Counted from the first letter of the stretch, positions 29,270-38,901 are shown. The stretch: DNA of 64,000 nucleotides from Enterococcus pingfangensis (GCF_005405205.1 NZ_BJDP01000001.1:286363-350362); one strand, 5' to 3'. Notes: generated from the letters alone by a model not told the origin. Program-made: numbers and translations.

Positions 29270-30385
29270 TTATTGTCCGTACCAACCAATTCCCTCATTG
29301 CGCCAACCATGTTTGATCAGATTGTCACGTTCATTTTGAAGCAATGTGTAGTGATGGGCTCCTGCTTTTGCATTTGGATTGTACAGACGATAGAGAACTT
29401 TACTTCCGCCTGAATACCAACTAATTCCTTCATAGCGCCAGCCAACTTTTACTAAATTATTTTTTTCAGCGAGATGCGGCGTATAATGATGATCTCCAGC
29501 ATTTGGATTATACAAACGATAGACTGGCGAACCGCTTCTAGGTGCCTGCCAACCGATCCCTTCGTAACGCCAGCCAGCTTTTCTGACATTATCGCGTTCT
29601 GCAGCATTCGCTGTATAAAAATGTTCTCCGCTGTTTGGATTATATAGACGATACATGGCATTTGTTTGAACCACAGAACTATTCGTATCATACTGCGTCA
29701 AGCTATACATAGCGATGACGCTATTCAATGTTGTCCCATAATTAGGAGCGGTTGCATACCTGCCCGTCAACCATGCCGTTGCATCTTTATAAGATTTTGT
29801 ATTGCTTTTCCAAGCGCCGGAATAATAATAATTTCCCGATGAAAATGATGTCTGCTTCAAAATAGTTACGTTATCTTGTAAGGATTCCTTGTAAGAAGGA
29901 TATTTTCTAAACTTTGCATTTATATAATACCATCCATCTTTCTCGCTCCATTCTTGTGTTTTCATCGTCACCGACTGACCATTATATTCTCCTTTGATTC
30001 CAAATAAATTATAGTTTGGTGCTTTAGAAAGGGTACTACTCCCCCAGCCGCTTTCAACAATTGCTTGTGCGATCATCACTGAGGCATATAGATTGTTACT
30101 GTTTGCCAGAACCTTTGCCGTAGGAGCTACTTGATTGATAAATGCTTGTTGAGTGCTTTGTGCTGACCTGCTAAAAGTAGGCGGTTCTAAAGTAAATTCT
30201 TCGAATGGAATTGGATGATGAAATTGCAGATTTCCTAATGAGTCATATTCTGTCTCATCGATATGTTCAATTTCATCGCTGACTTCAAGTGAACTGGTAT
30301 CAGCTGTTTCTTCTCCGTGAACCCCTGTCGCTGGTCCAAAACTCCCCAACAAAATTATCAAATAAAATATTTTTTTATAAGCCAT
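29270..30385 (-). CDS. Secreted GH73 glucosaminidase with three C-terminal repeats
   Basis: A 371-residue secreted peptidoglycan hydrolase. A signal peptide (about residues 1-24) is followed by an acidic linker, then a GH73 domain (roughly residues 75-235) with IAQAIVESGWGSSTLSK, which carries the catalytic glutamate, and NLFGIKG. The last 130 residues are three copies of a unit of about 42 residues with pattern YRLYNPN-G-HxYT-xE-GWxxEGI-W, as in DUF5648 repeats of lactobacillary and enterococcal autolysins, which are probably wall-binding. I chose the ATG at 30385 after GGAGG. Cleaves the glycan backbone during wall turnover. Confidence 0.9.
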   Translation of the reverse strand: MAYKKIFYLIILLGSFGPATGVHGEETADTSSLEVSDEIEHIDETEYDSLGNLQFHHPIPFEEFTLEPPTFSRSAQSTQQAFINQVAPTAKVLANSNNLYASVMIAQAIVESGWGSSTLSKAPNYNLFGIKGEYNGQSVTMKTQEWSEKDGWYYINAKFRKYPSYKESLQDNVTILKQTSFSSGNYYYSGAWKSNTKSYKDATAWLTGRYATAPNYGTTLNSVIAMYSLTQYDTNSSVVQTNAMYRLYNPNSGEHFYTANAAERDNVRKAGWRYEGIGWQAPRSGSPVYRLYNPNAGDHHYTPHLAEKNNLVKVGWRYEGISWYSGGSKVLYRLYNPNAKAGAHHYTLLQNERDNLIKHGWRNEGIGWYGQ

Positions 30386-30658
30386 AATATCCTCCAAATA
30401 ATAATTATCAATAAATAGTTATAAATATTTTTTAATATTCTTTTACCATTTATAAAGTAACAAAATTTAATCATAAAGTAAAATATTTTTACCTCTTATT
30501 GAAGATAAAATCGTGTTTTCATAGCTATTTGTAGGTTTAGATTGTTAGGTTCTATAATGGTAATCCGTTGAATCATTCACAAAGAATTCGTAATTTTTTT
30601 ATTTGTTCTATGCTATAATAAAGCATATTTATTCTGAATTATTTGAAGGAGCTTTATT

Positions 30659-30979
30659 ATGACACTTTTATTGACACTGCTATTTGACCTTCTAATGATC
30701 GTCTTGTTTCTATTTAGGCTAGTTCAAGGAGATCAAATTATTTTTATCGTTAGTATCATTTTACAAGGATTACTATTTATCGATTTGCTTGCGGTCGTTC
30801 TCTTACGTTCGCAAAAGCCTAAGAATTTAATTACTGAAGAAGAATCTCCCCGCAGACGATCACATTCTCATCAGTCACCTAAGTCTGCCCGCGGTGGTTT
30901 TTTAGCTAAACTCTCGTGTATTGTTGCACTATTATTATTAGCTTACTATATCTATTCTGTTCTCTATATTTTCATCTAG
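30659..30979 (+). CDS. Small membrane protein, unknown
   Basis: A 106-residue protein with two N-terminal transmembrane helices (about residues 2-20 and 28-48), a basic Ser/Arg/His-rich cytoplasmic stretch (SPRRRSHSHQSPKS) and a C-terminal helix (about 85-105). AAGGAG precedes the ATG and a terminator follows at 31034. Family not recognised. Confidence 0.6.
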   Translation: MTLLLTLLFDLLMIVLFLFRLVQGDQIIFIVSIILQGLLFIDLLAVVLLRSQKPKNLITEEESPRRRSHSHQSPKSARGGFLAKLSCIVALLLLAYYIYSVLYIFI

Positions 30980-31033
30980 AATCTAGCAATTCCTGCAACA
31001 ACTTACTATCCATAAATGTTAAAATAAATAAGT

Positions 31034-31068
31034 AAAGGGCTGTGACCAATATCTGTCACAGCCCTTTA
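31034..31068. terminator. Bidirectional terminator
   Basis: AAAGGGCTGTGAC pairs with GTCACAGCCCTTT. It separates the small membrane gene from the 3' end of the 13-gene minus-strand operon. Confidence 0.85.
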
Positions 31069-31092
31069 ACTATAAATAAACGCAATTTTTAC

Positions 31093-31770
31093 TTATTTTA
31101 CTTTCTTGTATTCTGAGCTTAAGCGATTGATTTTTTTACTGATTTTCTTTGGCAAATAAGCTATTAATGCTAAAAAAATTCCAGCGATTGTCAGTTCCAC
31201 TAACAAAGTCAACGAGACGCCTTTCGCAGCGATTTCCGAAGCCATAAAGGCATAGATAAAACTGGCCGGCATCATGGTCAAACAAGAAATCAAACTAAAT
31301 TTTTTGAGACTCATCGGTGTCATCGCGTACGCATAACTTTGAATGGCGAAAGGAAAAACCGGAACTAAACGCGTAAAAATCAAAAATGACAGCCCGTTTT
31401 CTCGAACACCTTGTTCGATTTTTTGAAATGTCGGATCATTACCGAATCGCTGTAAAATATAGTCTCTCGCTACATATTTGCCAATCACAAAAGAAATACT
31501 TGCGCCAATTGAAGCACCGATAATCGTCAACAATCCGCCAATAAAGCCGCCATAGGCAAGTCCACCGACGATGGCTAAGAATTGTCCGGGTAAAAGAAAA
31601 ACAGCCACGACAATCGATAAAACGATAAAAATCAGATAGCCCCACCAACCGAGATTTTCTAAATACTCTCTCAGTCCAGCGATATCGGTCAAGAAATCGA
31701 CCAGTCCAAACTGATAAGCAAATAAAATCACGATCAAGACTAACACGATAAATGCAATTATTTTTTTCAT
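31093..31770 (-). CDS. TVP38/TMEM64 (VTT/DedA-like) membrane protein
   Basis: A 225-residue integral membrane protein of the VTT (SNARE-associated/DedA) family. VFLLPGQFLAIVGGLAYGGFIG in pieces, IGASIGASISFVIGKYVARD and FLIFTRLVPVFPFAIQSYAYAMTP show the family's re-entrant loops. DedA/VTT proteins move lipids or small solutes across the bilayer. It is the last gene of the operon, separated by 64 bp from the nucleoside-hydrolase-like gene. TVP38 proteins often accompany TIGR04282/TIGR04283 transferases, which supports a functional link. Confidence 0.85.
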   Translation of the reverse strand: MKKIIAFIVLVLIVILFAYQFGLVDFLTDIAGLREYLENLGWWGYLIFIVLSIVVAVFLLPGQFLAIVGGLAYGGFIGGLLTIIGASIGASISFVIGKYVARDYILQRFGNDPTFQKIEQGVRENGLSFLIFTRLVPVFPFAIQSYAYAMTPMSLKKFSLISCLTMMPASFIYAFMASEIAAKGVSLTLLVELTIAGIFLALIAYLPKKISKKINRLSSEYKKVK

Positions 31771-31834
31771 CGGTTCTCCTTTCTTGTAGTTATTAGGTTT
31801 TTTATCGAGAAAAATGGACTCTTCTCCAACTAAT

Positions 31835-32695
31835 CTATTTAGTTTTTTTAAGCCCCATGACCATCCGTTTGATCACTAATTGATTGAATTCAGAAATAGC
31901 TAACAGCTGCTTCGGCATTTTCACGAATTTTTTTGATTTATTCGTTACTGCTATTCTACCTTCAGAAAGTGCCGACTGTTCTTCCGCCAAATAATAATAT
32001 TCCTCACTGAAAAATTCCGGATGTTCCAAATATACGGCAGTTGTCATATCCCAATTGCAAAAACCTTGAAATCCAAAGGCCGCTTCGTTCCACAAAATCC
32101 ATTTTTCCAATGTCGCTTTCAGCCAATTGAGTGATTGCTGATCGACCCCTGCTTCTGCTGCTCGCAAAAATTGATCAAGTTCTGTGTTGGAGAAAAATGC
32201 TTGTGCCGTCATATGACCATTCATAATAGTCAGCTGTGCTTGACTTAACAATACTGCTTTAGCAGCAGCTGGATCACAGGAGAAATTCAGCTCAGTCACT
32301 GGTCGCTGATTCACTACTAACGGTTTGACCGTCCCTCCCATCAAGACCACTTCTTGAACCTTTTCAAAAAAATCCGGATCGATTTTTTGAGCTGCAAATA
32401 AATTGGTCAAAGCACCTGTCGCAAGTACTGTGACTTCATTAGGAAATTGATTGACCTGCTCAACTAAAAAATCAGCTTGCTTGGTTGCGTAATAATCAAA
32501 TGATAACTGTAATCGTGTTTGAATTGTTTGTGTCATTTTTTCAGTCTCTTCAATGCTTCCGTTACCATAAGTCAAGGTCACACCGAGTAATTCAATCGTT
32601 GGCGCCCCTAATAGATAAAACAAAGTCAAACCATCATCGACGTCTCGATTGGCTAAACCAAAAGTATTATCGCAATCAAAAATCACTTTTCTCAT
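31835..32695 (-). CDS. Nucleoside-hydrolase-like protein
   Basis: A 286-residue protein of the inosine/uridine-preferring nucleoside hydrolase fold. The calcium-site aspartates appear in an unusual N-terminus, IFDCDNTFGLANRDVDDGL, where the common DTDPGxDDA is spread by an insertion. TYGNGS, LATGALTNL, VVLMGGTV, ELNFSCDPAAAKAVL and NWDMTTAVYL follow the family. Likely removes a base from a ribosyl compound. It overlaps the upstream transferase by 4 bp. In this operon it could act on an adenosyl- or nucleoside-linked intermediate (inference). Confidence 0.82.
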   Translation of the reverse strand: MRKVIFDCDNTFGLANRDVDDGLTLFYLLGAPTIELLGVTLTYGNGSIEETEKMTQTIQTRLQLSFDYYATKQADFLVEQVNQFPNEVTVLATGALTNLFAAQKIDPDFFEKVQEVVLMGGTVKPLVVNQRPVTELNFSCDPAAAKAVLLSQAQLTIMNGHMTAQAFFSNTELDQFLRAAEAGVDQQSLNWLKATLEKWILWNEAAFGFQGFCNWDMTTAVYLEHPEFFSEEYYYLAEEQSALSEGRIAVTNKSKKFVKMPKQLLAISEFNQLVIKRMVMGLKKTK

Positions 32696-33357
32696 TCTAA
32701 TACTCCTCTATTTTTTTCCAACCATTGCAGCAAATAGTGGTTTTCTGTCCGCAACTCAGGGTAGATTCGCTTTAGATCAGAAGGATAATCGATATCTTGC
32801 AGCGGAGATAATAACGCAACATCGTACGCAGTCAGGCGTTGCAAAGTTGCTTTCAATACCTCGTTTTTTCCCCACGCGATATTTGTCTCAAAAATAGGCG
32901 TCAAATCAATTCCACAGCGGCTGCCAATGAGATAATAGCCGCCATCTGATGAAGGGCCTATTACGACATCTTGTATTTGATCCAATGCCGACTGAATCGT
33001 CCGTGCATTCAAATTGGGAATATCGCTGCCGGTCAGCACGACTTTTTCATACCCTTTTGCAAAAACAAACTTCAGCGCGTGATTCATCCGCTGACCAATC
33101 GTCTTGCCTTGTTGTTCAAATGCATGAAATGATTCAGGCATAGTTAAAAATAATTCGGCAGGATCTCCTTCATCAGAGTAAGCTAAGTATAAATCGACTC
33201 CTTGCATACTCAATCGTTCAAATTTTGTAAAACTATCTTGCAAAATTTGGTGTTGGACTTGACACGCTTCTTCGCCGCTGAGCAGACTTTGCAGCCGGGT
33301 TTTGACCTTATTTGGCACAGGAACGCGGGTAAATAAAATATATGCGGATTTATTCAA
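32692..33357 (-). CDS. TIGR04282/DUF2064-like glycosyl/nucleotidyl transferase
   Basis: A 221-residue GT-A-fold protein. The N-terminal FTRVPVPNKVKTRL replaces the P-loop-like KxPxPGxVKTRL, followed by LTGSDIPNLN (metal-binding DxP) and GPSSDGGYYLIG, the family signature. Families of this type are annotated with arsenosugar biosynthesis or as rSAM/selenodomain-associated transferase 1. It starts with a TTG that overlaps the end of the APH-like gene by 8 bp, with AAGGAG before it. Donor and acceptor unknown. Confidence 0.82.
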   Translation of the reverse strand: MNKSAYILFTRVPVPNKVKTRLQSLLSGEEACQVQHQILQDSFTKFERLSMQGVDLYLAYSDEGDPAELFLTMPESFHAFEQQGKTIGQRMNHALKFVFAKGYEKVVLTGSDIPNLNARTIQSALDQIQDVVIGPSSDGGYYLIGSRCGIDLTPIFETNIAWGKNEVLKATLQRLTAYDVALLSPLQDIDYPSDLKRIYPELRTENHYLLQWLEKNRGVLE

Positions 33358-34345
33358 AGATTTGCTCCTTTAACGCTTGTCGTAAAAAATCTTCCTCTAA
33401 ATAGGCAGCGACTTTTTTAAAAATTTCTTGATTTGTTAATTTTTTTGTCTCTTTTTGATAACTGTCGTACGCCATCGCGGACCAAGCTAAAGCCCGTAAC
33501 ATCAAAAACGGATGATAGATTTTCAACGCTTCTTCAATTGCCTGACGCTCAAATTGTGTTTCAGCGATGTAACGCGTAAGAAAATCTTTTTTTTCAGATT
33601 GACTCAGGATCAAGTTGCTGCGCCAAAGGGTCGTCGTTGAAGCTAAAAATTGAGAAAGATCTTGTACTGGATGACTGATGACCGGTTTTTCCCAATCAAT
33701 CAAAAAACCTTTTTCTCCAATAATAAAATTATGTGAATTCACTTCTGTATTAGTGACTGACCACTGATTCAAATCGATAAAAAATTGTTGCTGCGCGGTC
33801 TTATTTTGACACCTGACTAGCGCAGCTGTTAATTGTTTTTTAGCCTGTATCGGCACAAATTCGCTATTCAGAACGGGCTCCAGCAATTGTTGGCATTCCG
33901 TTACTCGATCAGATAGGATCGTCTCTTTTTCTTTTACAAAAATATTTTCTGCACGTTCATCGATCGACTGCTGATGGATCTGTCCAAAGATCCGTGCAGC
34001 TTCAGGCAGATCTTTTCGGTAATCTAAAGGCTGGCCTGGTAAAAATTCCATGATCAATAATCCCTGCGAAAAGAAATCGCAACGGTCATCTAAATAGTAG
34101 ACTTTCGGCGTCCACTTGGTTCGTTCTAACCATTTTAAGGCATGATATTCGTAACTGATCTGATTAGCCAAATGCAGTTGACTGCCATAATTCAAGCGAA
34201 AGACATAGCTGATTTTCCCATCAGAAATCAAAAAATTCTGGTTGTATTCGCCTTGTGCTAGAAATTCAACAGTAACGGGTTCTTCTAAGTGCAGTTTCTC
34301 GATCAGTTGCTTTTCTTTCAAATAAACTCGAATTTTTGCTAACAT
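33350..34345 (-). CDS. APH-fold phosphotransferase with altered catalytic motif
   Basis: A 331-residue aminoglycoside-phosphotransferase/choline-kinase-fold protein. N-lobe: FLAQGEYNQNFLI and VFRLNYGSQ; hinge LIMEFLPGQPLD. The usual catalytic HGDxxxxN reads NTEVNSHN here, with Glu201 at the aspartate position and Asn at the histidine. The metal-binding LIDWEKP is kept. It sits between two sugar-transferase-like genes, so a sugar or sugar-alcohol phosphotransferase or a pseudo-kinase is plausible; drug resistance is not implied. The adjacent TIGR04283-like gene ends 13 bp before. Confidence 0.75.
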   Translation of the reverse strand: MLAKIRVYLKEKQLIEKLHLEEPVTVEFLAQGEYNQNFLISDGKISYVFRLNYGSQLHLANQISYEYHALKWLERTKWTPKVYYLDDRCDFFSQGLLIMEFLPGQPLDYRKDLPEAARIFGQIHQQSIDERAENIFVKEKETILSDRVTECQQLLEPVLNSEFVPIQAKKQLTAALVRCQNKTAQQQFFIDLNQWSVTNTEVNSHNFIIGEKGFLIDWEKPVISHPVQDLSQFLASTTTLWRSNLILSQSEKKDFLTRYIAETQFERQAIEEALKIYHPFLMLRALAWSAMAYDSYQKETKKLTNQEIFKKVAAYLEEDFLRQALKEQIFE

Positions 34346-34358
34346 AGCTGACTCCTTC

Positions 34359-35039
34359 TTATTTATAATACCGCTTTGCTAATTTCTCAGGTGACATGCC
34401 TAATAAATAAAGCAACTTGATTCGATGCATCTTTAAGTGTGTACGAATTTTTCCTTTACGAAACCGCCGGCTAGACGTGGTGATCGTCAGCGAAAGCGGA
34501 TAAAACTTCCCTTGCTTTCGTAACTTGCGGCTCAACCGCCAATCTTCCATCAACGGTATTGTTTCAAAACCACCTACCTGATCATATTGTTTACGGGTTG
34601 TAAATAATCCTTGATCCCCGAAAATCAAACCAAGATAATCTGCCCGCAAGTTAGAGGTTTTCGCCAAATAACGATAAAAAAGTTCTGACGAATCAAAGGC
34701 TAGTTTAAAATGTCCCGCGCTATAACTGGAATCTTCTAATGCCCTCTGGATTTGCAGCAACGCTTGCTGATAATCTTTTATTATGCTGTCACTATGTAAA
34801 AACCATAAAATGTCACCGCTGCTTTTTTCGACACCAAGCTTCAACTGCGCCCCGCGATTGGCTTGCTTCAATTGGTAAACAGCCGCAAATTTTTTTGCAA
34901 GCTCAACAGTTTGATCTTGACTGCCGCCATCGACAACAATGATTTCAAACGAAATACGATCGTCCAATTGCTTTAACTTTCGCAATAAGTTCGCCAGCTT
35001 TTTCTCTTCATTTAGGACAGGAATAATAATTGAAATCAT
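34359..35039 (-). CDS. TIGR04283-like family 2 glycosyltransferase
   Basis: A 226-residue cytoplasmic GT2 enzyme. MISIIIPVLNEEKKL, IIVVDGGSQDQTVELA and the DxD-like FLHSDSII are family features; GGFETIPLMEDWRLSRKLR is the acceptor/base region. The TIGR04283 family (arsenosugar biosynthesis or rSAM/selenodomain-associated transferase 2) usually pairs with TIGR04282, as here. Its ATG overlaps the ATPase stop codon by 4 bp (ATGA). Confidence 0.85.
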   Translation of the reverse strand: MISIIIPVLNEEKKLANLLRKLKQLDDRISFEIIVVDGGSQDQTVELAKKFAAVYQLKQANRGAQLKLGVEKSSGDILWFLHSDSIIKDYQQALLQIQRALEDSSYSAGHFKLAFDSSELFYRYLAKTSNLRADYLGLIFGDQGLFTTRKQYDQVGGFETIPLMEDWRLSRKLRKQGKFYPLSLTITTSSRRFRKGKIRTHLKMHRIKLLYLLGMSPEKLAKRYYK

Positions 35040-36031
35040 CGCTTCATCACCTGTAACGAATCGACTGGTTTTAGAAAAACAGTCTCCCCAGCAATCACTT
35101 TTTCAGATAAGTTGGTAAACGTACAACTTGTTTTGCCGATCCTAACTTTTACTTGTTGACCATTAGGTATCCACTCGGAACTTTCAACAAACACGGGGAG
35201 CCCATTTTCGCCGACCTGCATTTCCATGCCAAATGGAATAAAAAGCAATCCTTCACCAGTTATTTGTGTCGGATTTTGGACACTCAACTCAAAATCATCG
35301 GTTTGAAAAAGTTTATCTGTGACGACTCCAGGAATGAAATTCGTTTCTCCAATCGTTTCGGCAACCCGCCGATTTGCCGGGTAAAAATAGATCTCTTTTG
35401 GCCTGCCGATCTGCTGGATTGTCCCATCCAGTAAAATAACCATTCGATCAGCCAGGTGAAAAGCTTCCTCGCGATCATGAGTGACTAAAATAATACTAAA
35501 GCGATACGTTTCTTGCAGTCGCTGCAAGTAAGTTCGCATAGAGCGCGTCAGTTGCTCGTCTAGATTGGCAAATGGTTCGTCCAGCAATAACAACTTTGGT
35601 TCCAATACGAGCGCACGCGCCAAAGCGACACGTTGTTTCTGCCCGCCCGATAATTGATCTGGAAAATGTTGTTCTAAACCGTTCAAATCAAATACTTCCA
35701 AAATTTTCGCTATTTTTTGCTTAATCTCTTCTTTTGAAAATTTGTGAGCCTTCAAGCCAAAAGTAATATTTTCGACTACATTCATATGCGGGAACAACCA
35801 AAAATCCTGAAAGACTAATACTGTACTGCTTTGCGAAAAATCGTCGGTAAAAAGGATCGCCTGTTTCTCTGTTGGTTGAATCCCTGCGATCATTTTAAGC
35901 AAACTCGTTTTACCAACACCAGATGGCCCAAAAAGCGCGACAATTTCGCCTTCATTCACATCAAAAGATAAATCATGGAAAATTTCTTTTTTTCCATACT
36001 TCAATTGTAAATTTTTAACGCTTAGTCCCAC
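35036..36031 (-). CDS. ABC transporter ATPase (YnjD/PotA-like)
   Basis: A 331-residue ABC ATPase: Walker A GPSGVGKTS, signature LSGGQKQR, Walker B LLLLDEPFANLD and a C-terminal TOBE-like regulatory domain (about residues 230-330). It starts with GTG preceded by AGGAGG. The 3' end of the permease gene overlaps it by 17 bp. Gene order and the YnjB-like binding protein point to the YnjBCD uptake group, whose substrate is not established. Confidence 0.85.
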   Translation of the reverse strand: MGLSVKNLQLKYGKKEIFHDLSFDVNEGEIVALFGPSGVGKTSLLKMIAGIQPTEKQAILFTDDFSQSSTVLVFQDFWLFPHMNVVENITFGLKAHKFSKEEIKQKIAKILEVFDLNGLEQHFPDQLSGGQKQRVALARALVLEPKLLLLDEPFANLDEQLTRSMRTYLQRLQETYRFSIILVTHDREEAFHLADRMVILLDGTIQQIGRPKEIYFYPANRRVAETIGETNFIPGVVTDKLFQTDDFELSVQNPTQITGEGLLFIPFGMEMQVGENGLPVFVESSEWIPNGQQVKVRIGKTSCTFTNLSEKVIAGETVFLKPVDSLQVMKR

Positions 36032-36809
36032 GCTGGATTCCTCCTATTGCTTTTTTAAATATAAATACTCCCAACATCGTACAGCCTAAAAAAACTAAAC
36101 TATACGCTGAAGCTAAACCGAAGCGCCCATTATTGGCATACGGCAATAATAATAACGGCAGTGTGAGGATCCGCCCGCCGCCGATGAAAAATGTCGGCAA
36201 ATATTGACTAAATGATACGATAAACACTAAACTTGCAGCTGTCGTCATTCCGGGCCTTAATAACGGCCATGTAATTTGCCAAAAAGTCGACCACGAGCTG
36301 GCACCTAGACTTTGGGCCGTTAAGCTGTATCCTTCACCCAATTGGCGATAACTGGCTAATAAAATTTGCATCGCGTATGGCAAACAAAGATATGTATGGA
36401 TCAGAATGATTCCACTAAATGTCCCCGTTAGTTGTAATTGCAGAAATAAAACTTGACTCGAAGTGATCACTGCAATAGCGGGTAAAATCAGCGGCAAGTA
36501 GATTAGTACTTCGATCAAGCGTTGAGACAGATTCGCCTGAAATGCAAAATAGCGAGCTGCCGGTATAGCAATCATAAGACTAGTCACTGTAGTAACTGAA
36601 GCAATCAGCAAACTGTTTAGACTAGCTGGCAAAAAACTAGGCTCATTGATCATCTGCTTAAAAATTTTAAACCCGATTTCTTGCGGCCAAAGACCTGGAT
36701 ACTGCCATTTTTTGCTGACAGACCATAATAGCAGCAAGATCAGCGGCAATAATATGAGAGCGGCCGCAAGCAATGTAAAAAAATACCTTCTTTTTGACGA
36801 GAGTCTCAT
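36015..36809 (-). CDS. ABC transporter permease 2
   Basis: A membrane permease of about 264 residues with six hydrophobic segments and the EAA-like loop LTAQSLGASSWSTFWQITWPLLRPG. I chose the ATG at 36809 (RBS GGGAGGG-like) since the upstream 22 residues of the open frame are hydrophilic and overlap the preceding gene. Equivalent to the C-terminal half of the fused YnjC permease of E. coli; here the two halves are separate genes. Confidence 0.82.
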   Translation of the reverse strand: MRLSSKRRYFFTLLAAALILLPLILLLLWSVSKKWQYPGLWPQEIGFKIFKQMINEPSFLPASLNSLLIASVTTVTSLMIAIPAARYFAFQANLSQRLIEVLIYLPLILPAIAVITSSQVLFLQLQLTGTFSGIILIHTYLCLPYAMQILLASYRQLGEGYSLTAQSLGASSWSTFWQITWPLLRPGMTTAASLVFIVSFSQYLPTFFIGGGRILTLPLLLLPYANNGRFGLASAYSLVFLGCTMLGVFIFKKAIGGIQRGTKR

Positions 36810-37660
36810 GTTGTTTTCTTCCCTCCCGGCAATAGACGACTGATGATTAAAGCAATCAGCGTGACGATCAAACAAATTCCTGACATCACTAAGTTCAAAG
36901 CAAAAGCTTGTGGACGAGTGGTCAGGTCCGCTTGTGAAAACAAATCGTAAGCTGTTAACGCCACCGTTTGATTGCTTGGATTTCCTAGTAAGTACGGGAC
37001 TTCAAATGAAGCAAAAGTAAAACAAAAAAGTATGATGAACAAAGTGATCACTGTCTTTTGGATCATCGGTAAAATCACCGAAAAAAAGATTCGGGTATTG
37101 GATGCGCCTAAATTTCTGGCGACTTGTATGTATCCTAATTGCAGCTGCTGTAAAATGGCTAAGGTAGTCACTGCAACATAAGGAATTTCTTTATAAAGAA
37201 ATACTAAAATGATTCCAAAGCCGGCGGAATCATGGATCAATAAAGGAAATTGGTTGATTTCTTGAATAAAGCCTAATTGATAGAATAAACGAGAAATAAT
37301 TCCGGACTGGCTGATTCCTTGCATCACCATCAATGCCACGATGATGTGCGGCAAAGAGATCGGCAGACTGATTATTTTATTCAACCATGCTCTTTTTGTC
37401 TTTAAGAGTAAAAACGCCAGACCAACACCCAATAACAATGACAAAAAAGTCGCGGTCAAAGCTAAATAACAGCTGTAAACTAGCGACTTTTGAAAAAAAG
37501 GATCTGTTAAGACTTGTTGATAATGGGCTGCCGTAAGCTCTCGCAGCCCAATTACAGGATAATATCCTAAACTAATTTGTAATCCCTTGAACAGTGCAGC
37601 AAAGATCACTGTCCCGTTTAAAATGAGAAAAGGAACTACTGCTAACTTTTTTTTATTCAT
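36806..37660 (-). CDS. ABC transporter permease 1
   Basis: A membrane permease of about 284 residues, six hydrophobic segments, with the loop VARNLGASNTRIFFSVILPMIQK that contacts the ATPase. Start at 37660 (MNKKKLAVV) gives an 8-bp overlap with the binding-protein gene; an ATG at 37669 is also possible. It overlaps the second permease by 4 bp. Forms the channel with permease 2. Confidence 0.82.
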   Translation of the reverse strand: MNKKKLAVVPFLILNGTVIFAALFKGLQISLGYYPVIGLRELTAAHYQQVLTDPFFQKSLVYSCYLALTATFLSLLLGVGLAFLLLKTKRAWLNKIISLPISLPHIIVALMVMQGISQSGIISRLFYQLGFIQEINQFPLLIHDSAGFGIILVFLYKEIPYVAVTTLAILQQLQLGYIQVARNLGASNTRIFFSVILPMIQKTVITLFIILFCFTFASFEVPYLLGNPSNQTVALTAYDLFSQADLTTRPQAFALNLVMSGICLIVTLIALIISRLLPGGKKTT

Positions 37661-38891
37661 GTAAAACATGCTCTTTCCACAATGCTTCGATCATTGGAAT
37701 TTTTTCTGCTTGAAGTTCAGGAATTTGTTTTTCCTGCATTTCTTCAAGGGAAAGGACTCCTTTATTTTTATACAAATCGGTCAATTTCTGATTGGTCTCT
37801 TTTGATAATTTTTTAGAATCAAATGGCGGAATACTATAGCCGTATTTAGCTTCAGCTTTTTTTAATTGCGCCGACTCGCTGGTCATTTCATTAATCAAAA
37901 CGAATGAAGCTGCTTTGACCTTTGAAGTATTTGCGACAGCTAGATAATTTTGATTGGCGATCGTTCCTTTATCAAATAAGAAAGATTCCGTCGTTGCTGG
38001 GAATTCATTGTCGCTGCGTTTTTCAGCTACGTGCATTTGCGAGTAACTATAGCTCAGATCAATCTGCCCTGCGGCAAACATTTGATCCAACTCCGCAGTC
38101 GTTGTTGGGTAAGTTTCCCCTTTTTGCCATAAATAAGGTTTGATCTCATTTAAATAATCTAATCCTGGTTTGATGACTTTGTACAACTCTTCTTTATCTG
38201 CTGCAGCTTTTTCTACTTTATCATAACCTACGATATCACAGATTACATTACGGATAAAGGCGCTGCCAGTAAATTCTGGCGGTGCTGTGTACGTTATTTT
38301 CCCAGGATTTGCTTTAGCATATTCCAGTAAGGCTTGTGTATCAGTCGGAAACCCTGTGGCAAATTTCTCTTTATTTCCGGCAAAAACTAATTGGGCACTG
38401 CCGTAAGGTACTTCATACCCATCGATTTTGACACCAAAATCATAGTTTGCATCATGACCATCTACAGCCATCAACTGATCGAAACTTTCAATTTTATTTG
38501 TGATCGGACCATAAAGCAGCTTGGCTTGTTTCGCTGTATAAAAGTTCTCGCCGTTGATCCAAACAACATCGACGTCTCCAGCTTTTGCGTTGGCTTCTTT
38601 TTCCGTAGTCAGCTTATTCAAAATTTGATCGATATCCATCGGCACACGTTTGACCGTGATGTCATACTTTTCTTTCATAGCGGGTGTGATGACTTCATCG
38701 ACCCAAGCATTGGCTTTTTCATCGCCGCCGTAGCCATAAAAAGTCACTGTATCGCCTTTGCTTTTTTTGACAGCCTCAGAAAAACTGCTGATGGATTCCG
38801 TTGCTTTCGTTGCTTTTGTTTCATTCGTTTTACAAGCAGCTAAAGAAAAAAGTGTTCCCGCTGCCAGCATACCGATTAACCATTTTTTCAT
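37653..38891 (-). CDS. YnjB-like substrate-binding lipoprotein
   Basis: A 412-residue lipoprotein with signal peptide and lipobox SLAAC. The sequence VDVVWINGENFYTAKQAKLL, GSAQLVFAGNK and the C-terminal region fit the COG4134 (YnjB) extracellular binding family. It should capture an unknown solute and pass it to the two permeases. It starts 11 bp downstream of the CCG-domain gene, after GAGG. Confidence 0.82.
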   Translation of the reverse strand: MKKWLIGMLAAGTLFSLAACKTNETKATKATESISSFSEAVKKSKGDTVTFYGYGGDEKANAWVDEVITPAMKEKYDITVKRVPMDIDQILNKLTTEKEANAKAGDVDVVWINGENFYTAKQAKLLYGPITNKIESFDQLMAVDGHDANYDFGVKIDGYEVPYGSAQLVFAGNKEKFATGFPTDTQALLEYAKANPGKITYTAPPEFTGSAFIRNVICDIVGYDKVEKAAADKEELYKVIKPGLDYLNEIKPYLWQKGETYPTTTAELDQMFAAGQIDLSYSYSQMHVAEKRSDNEFPATTESFLFDKGTIANQNYLAVANTSKVKAASFVLINEMTSESAQLKKAEAKYGYSIPPFDSKKLSKETNQKLTDLYKNKGVLSLEEMQEKQIPELQAEKIPMIEALWKEHVLHE

Positions 38892-38901
38892 TGTTTTTCC
38901 T

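Noticed and set aside
33350..34345. Aminoglycoside-resistance kinase
   Set aside because: The catalytic loop is not HGD, and the gene is embedded in a metabolic operon; only the fold is shared.
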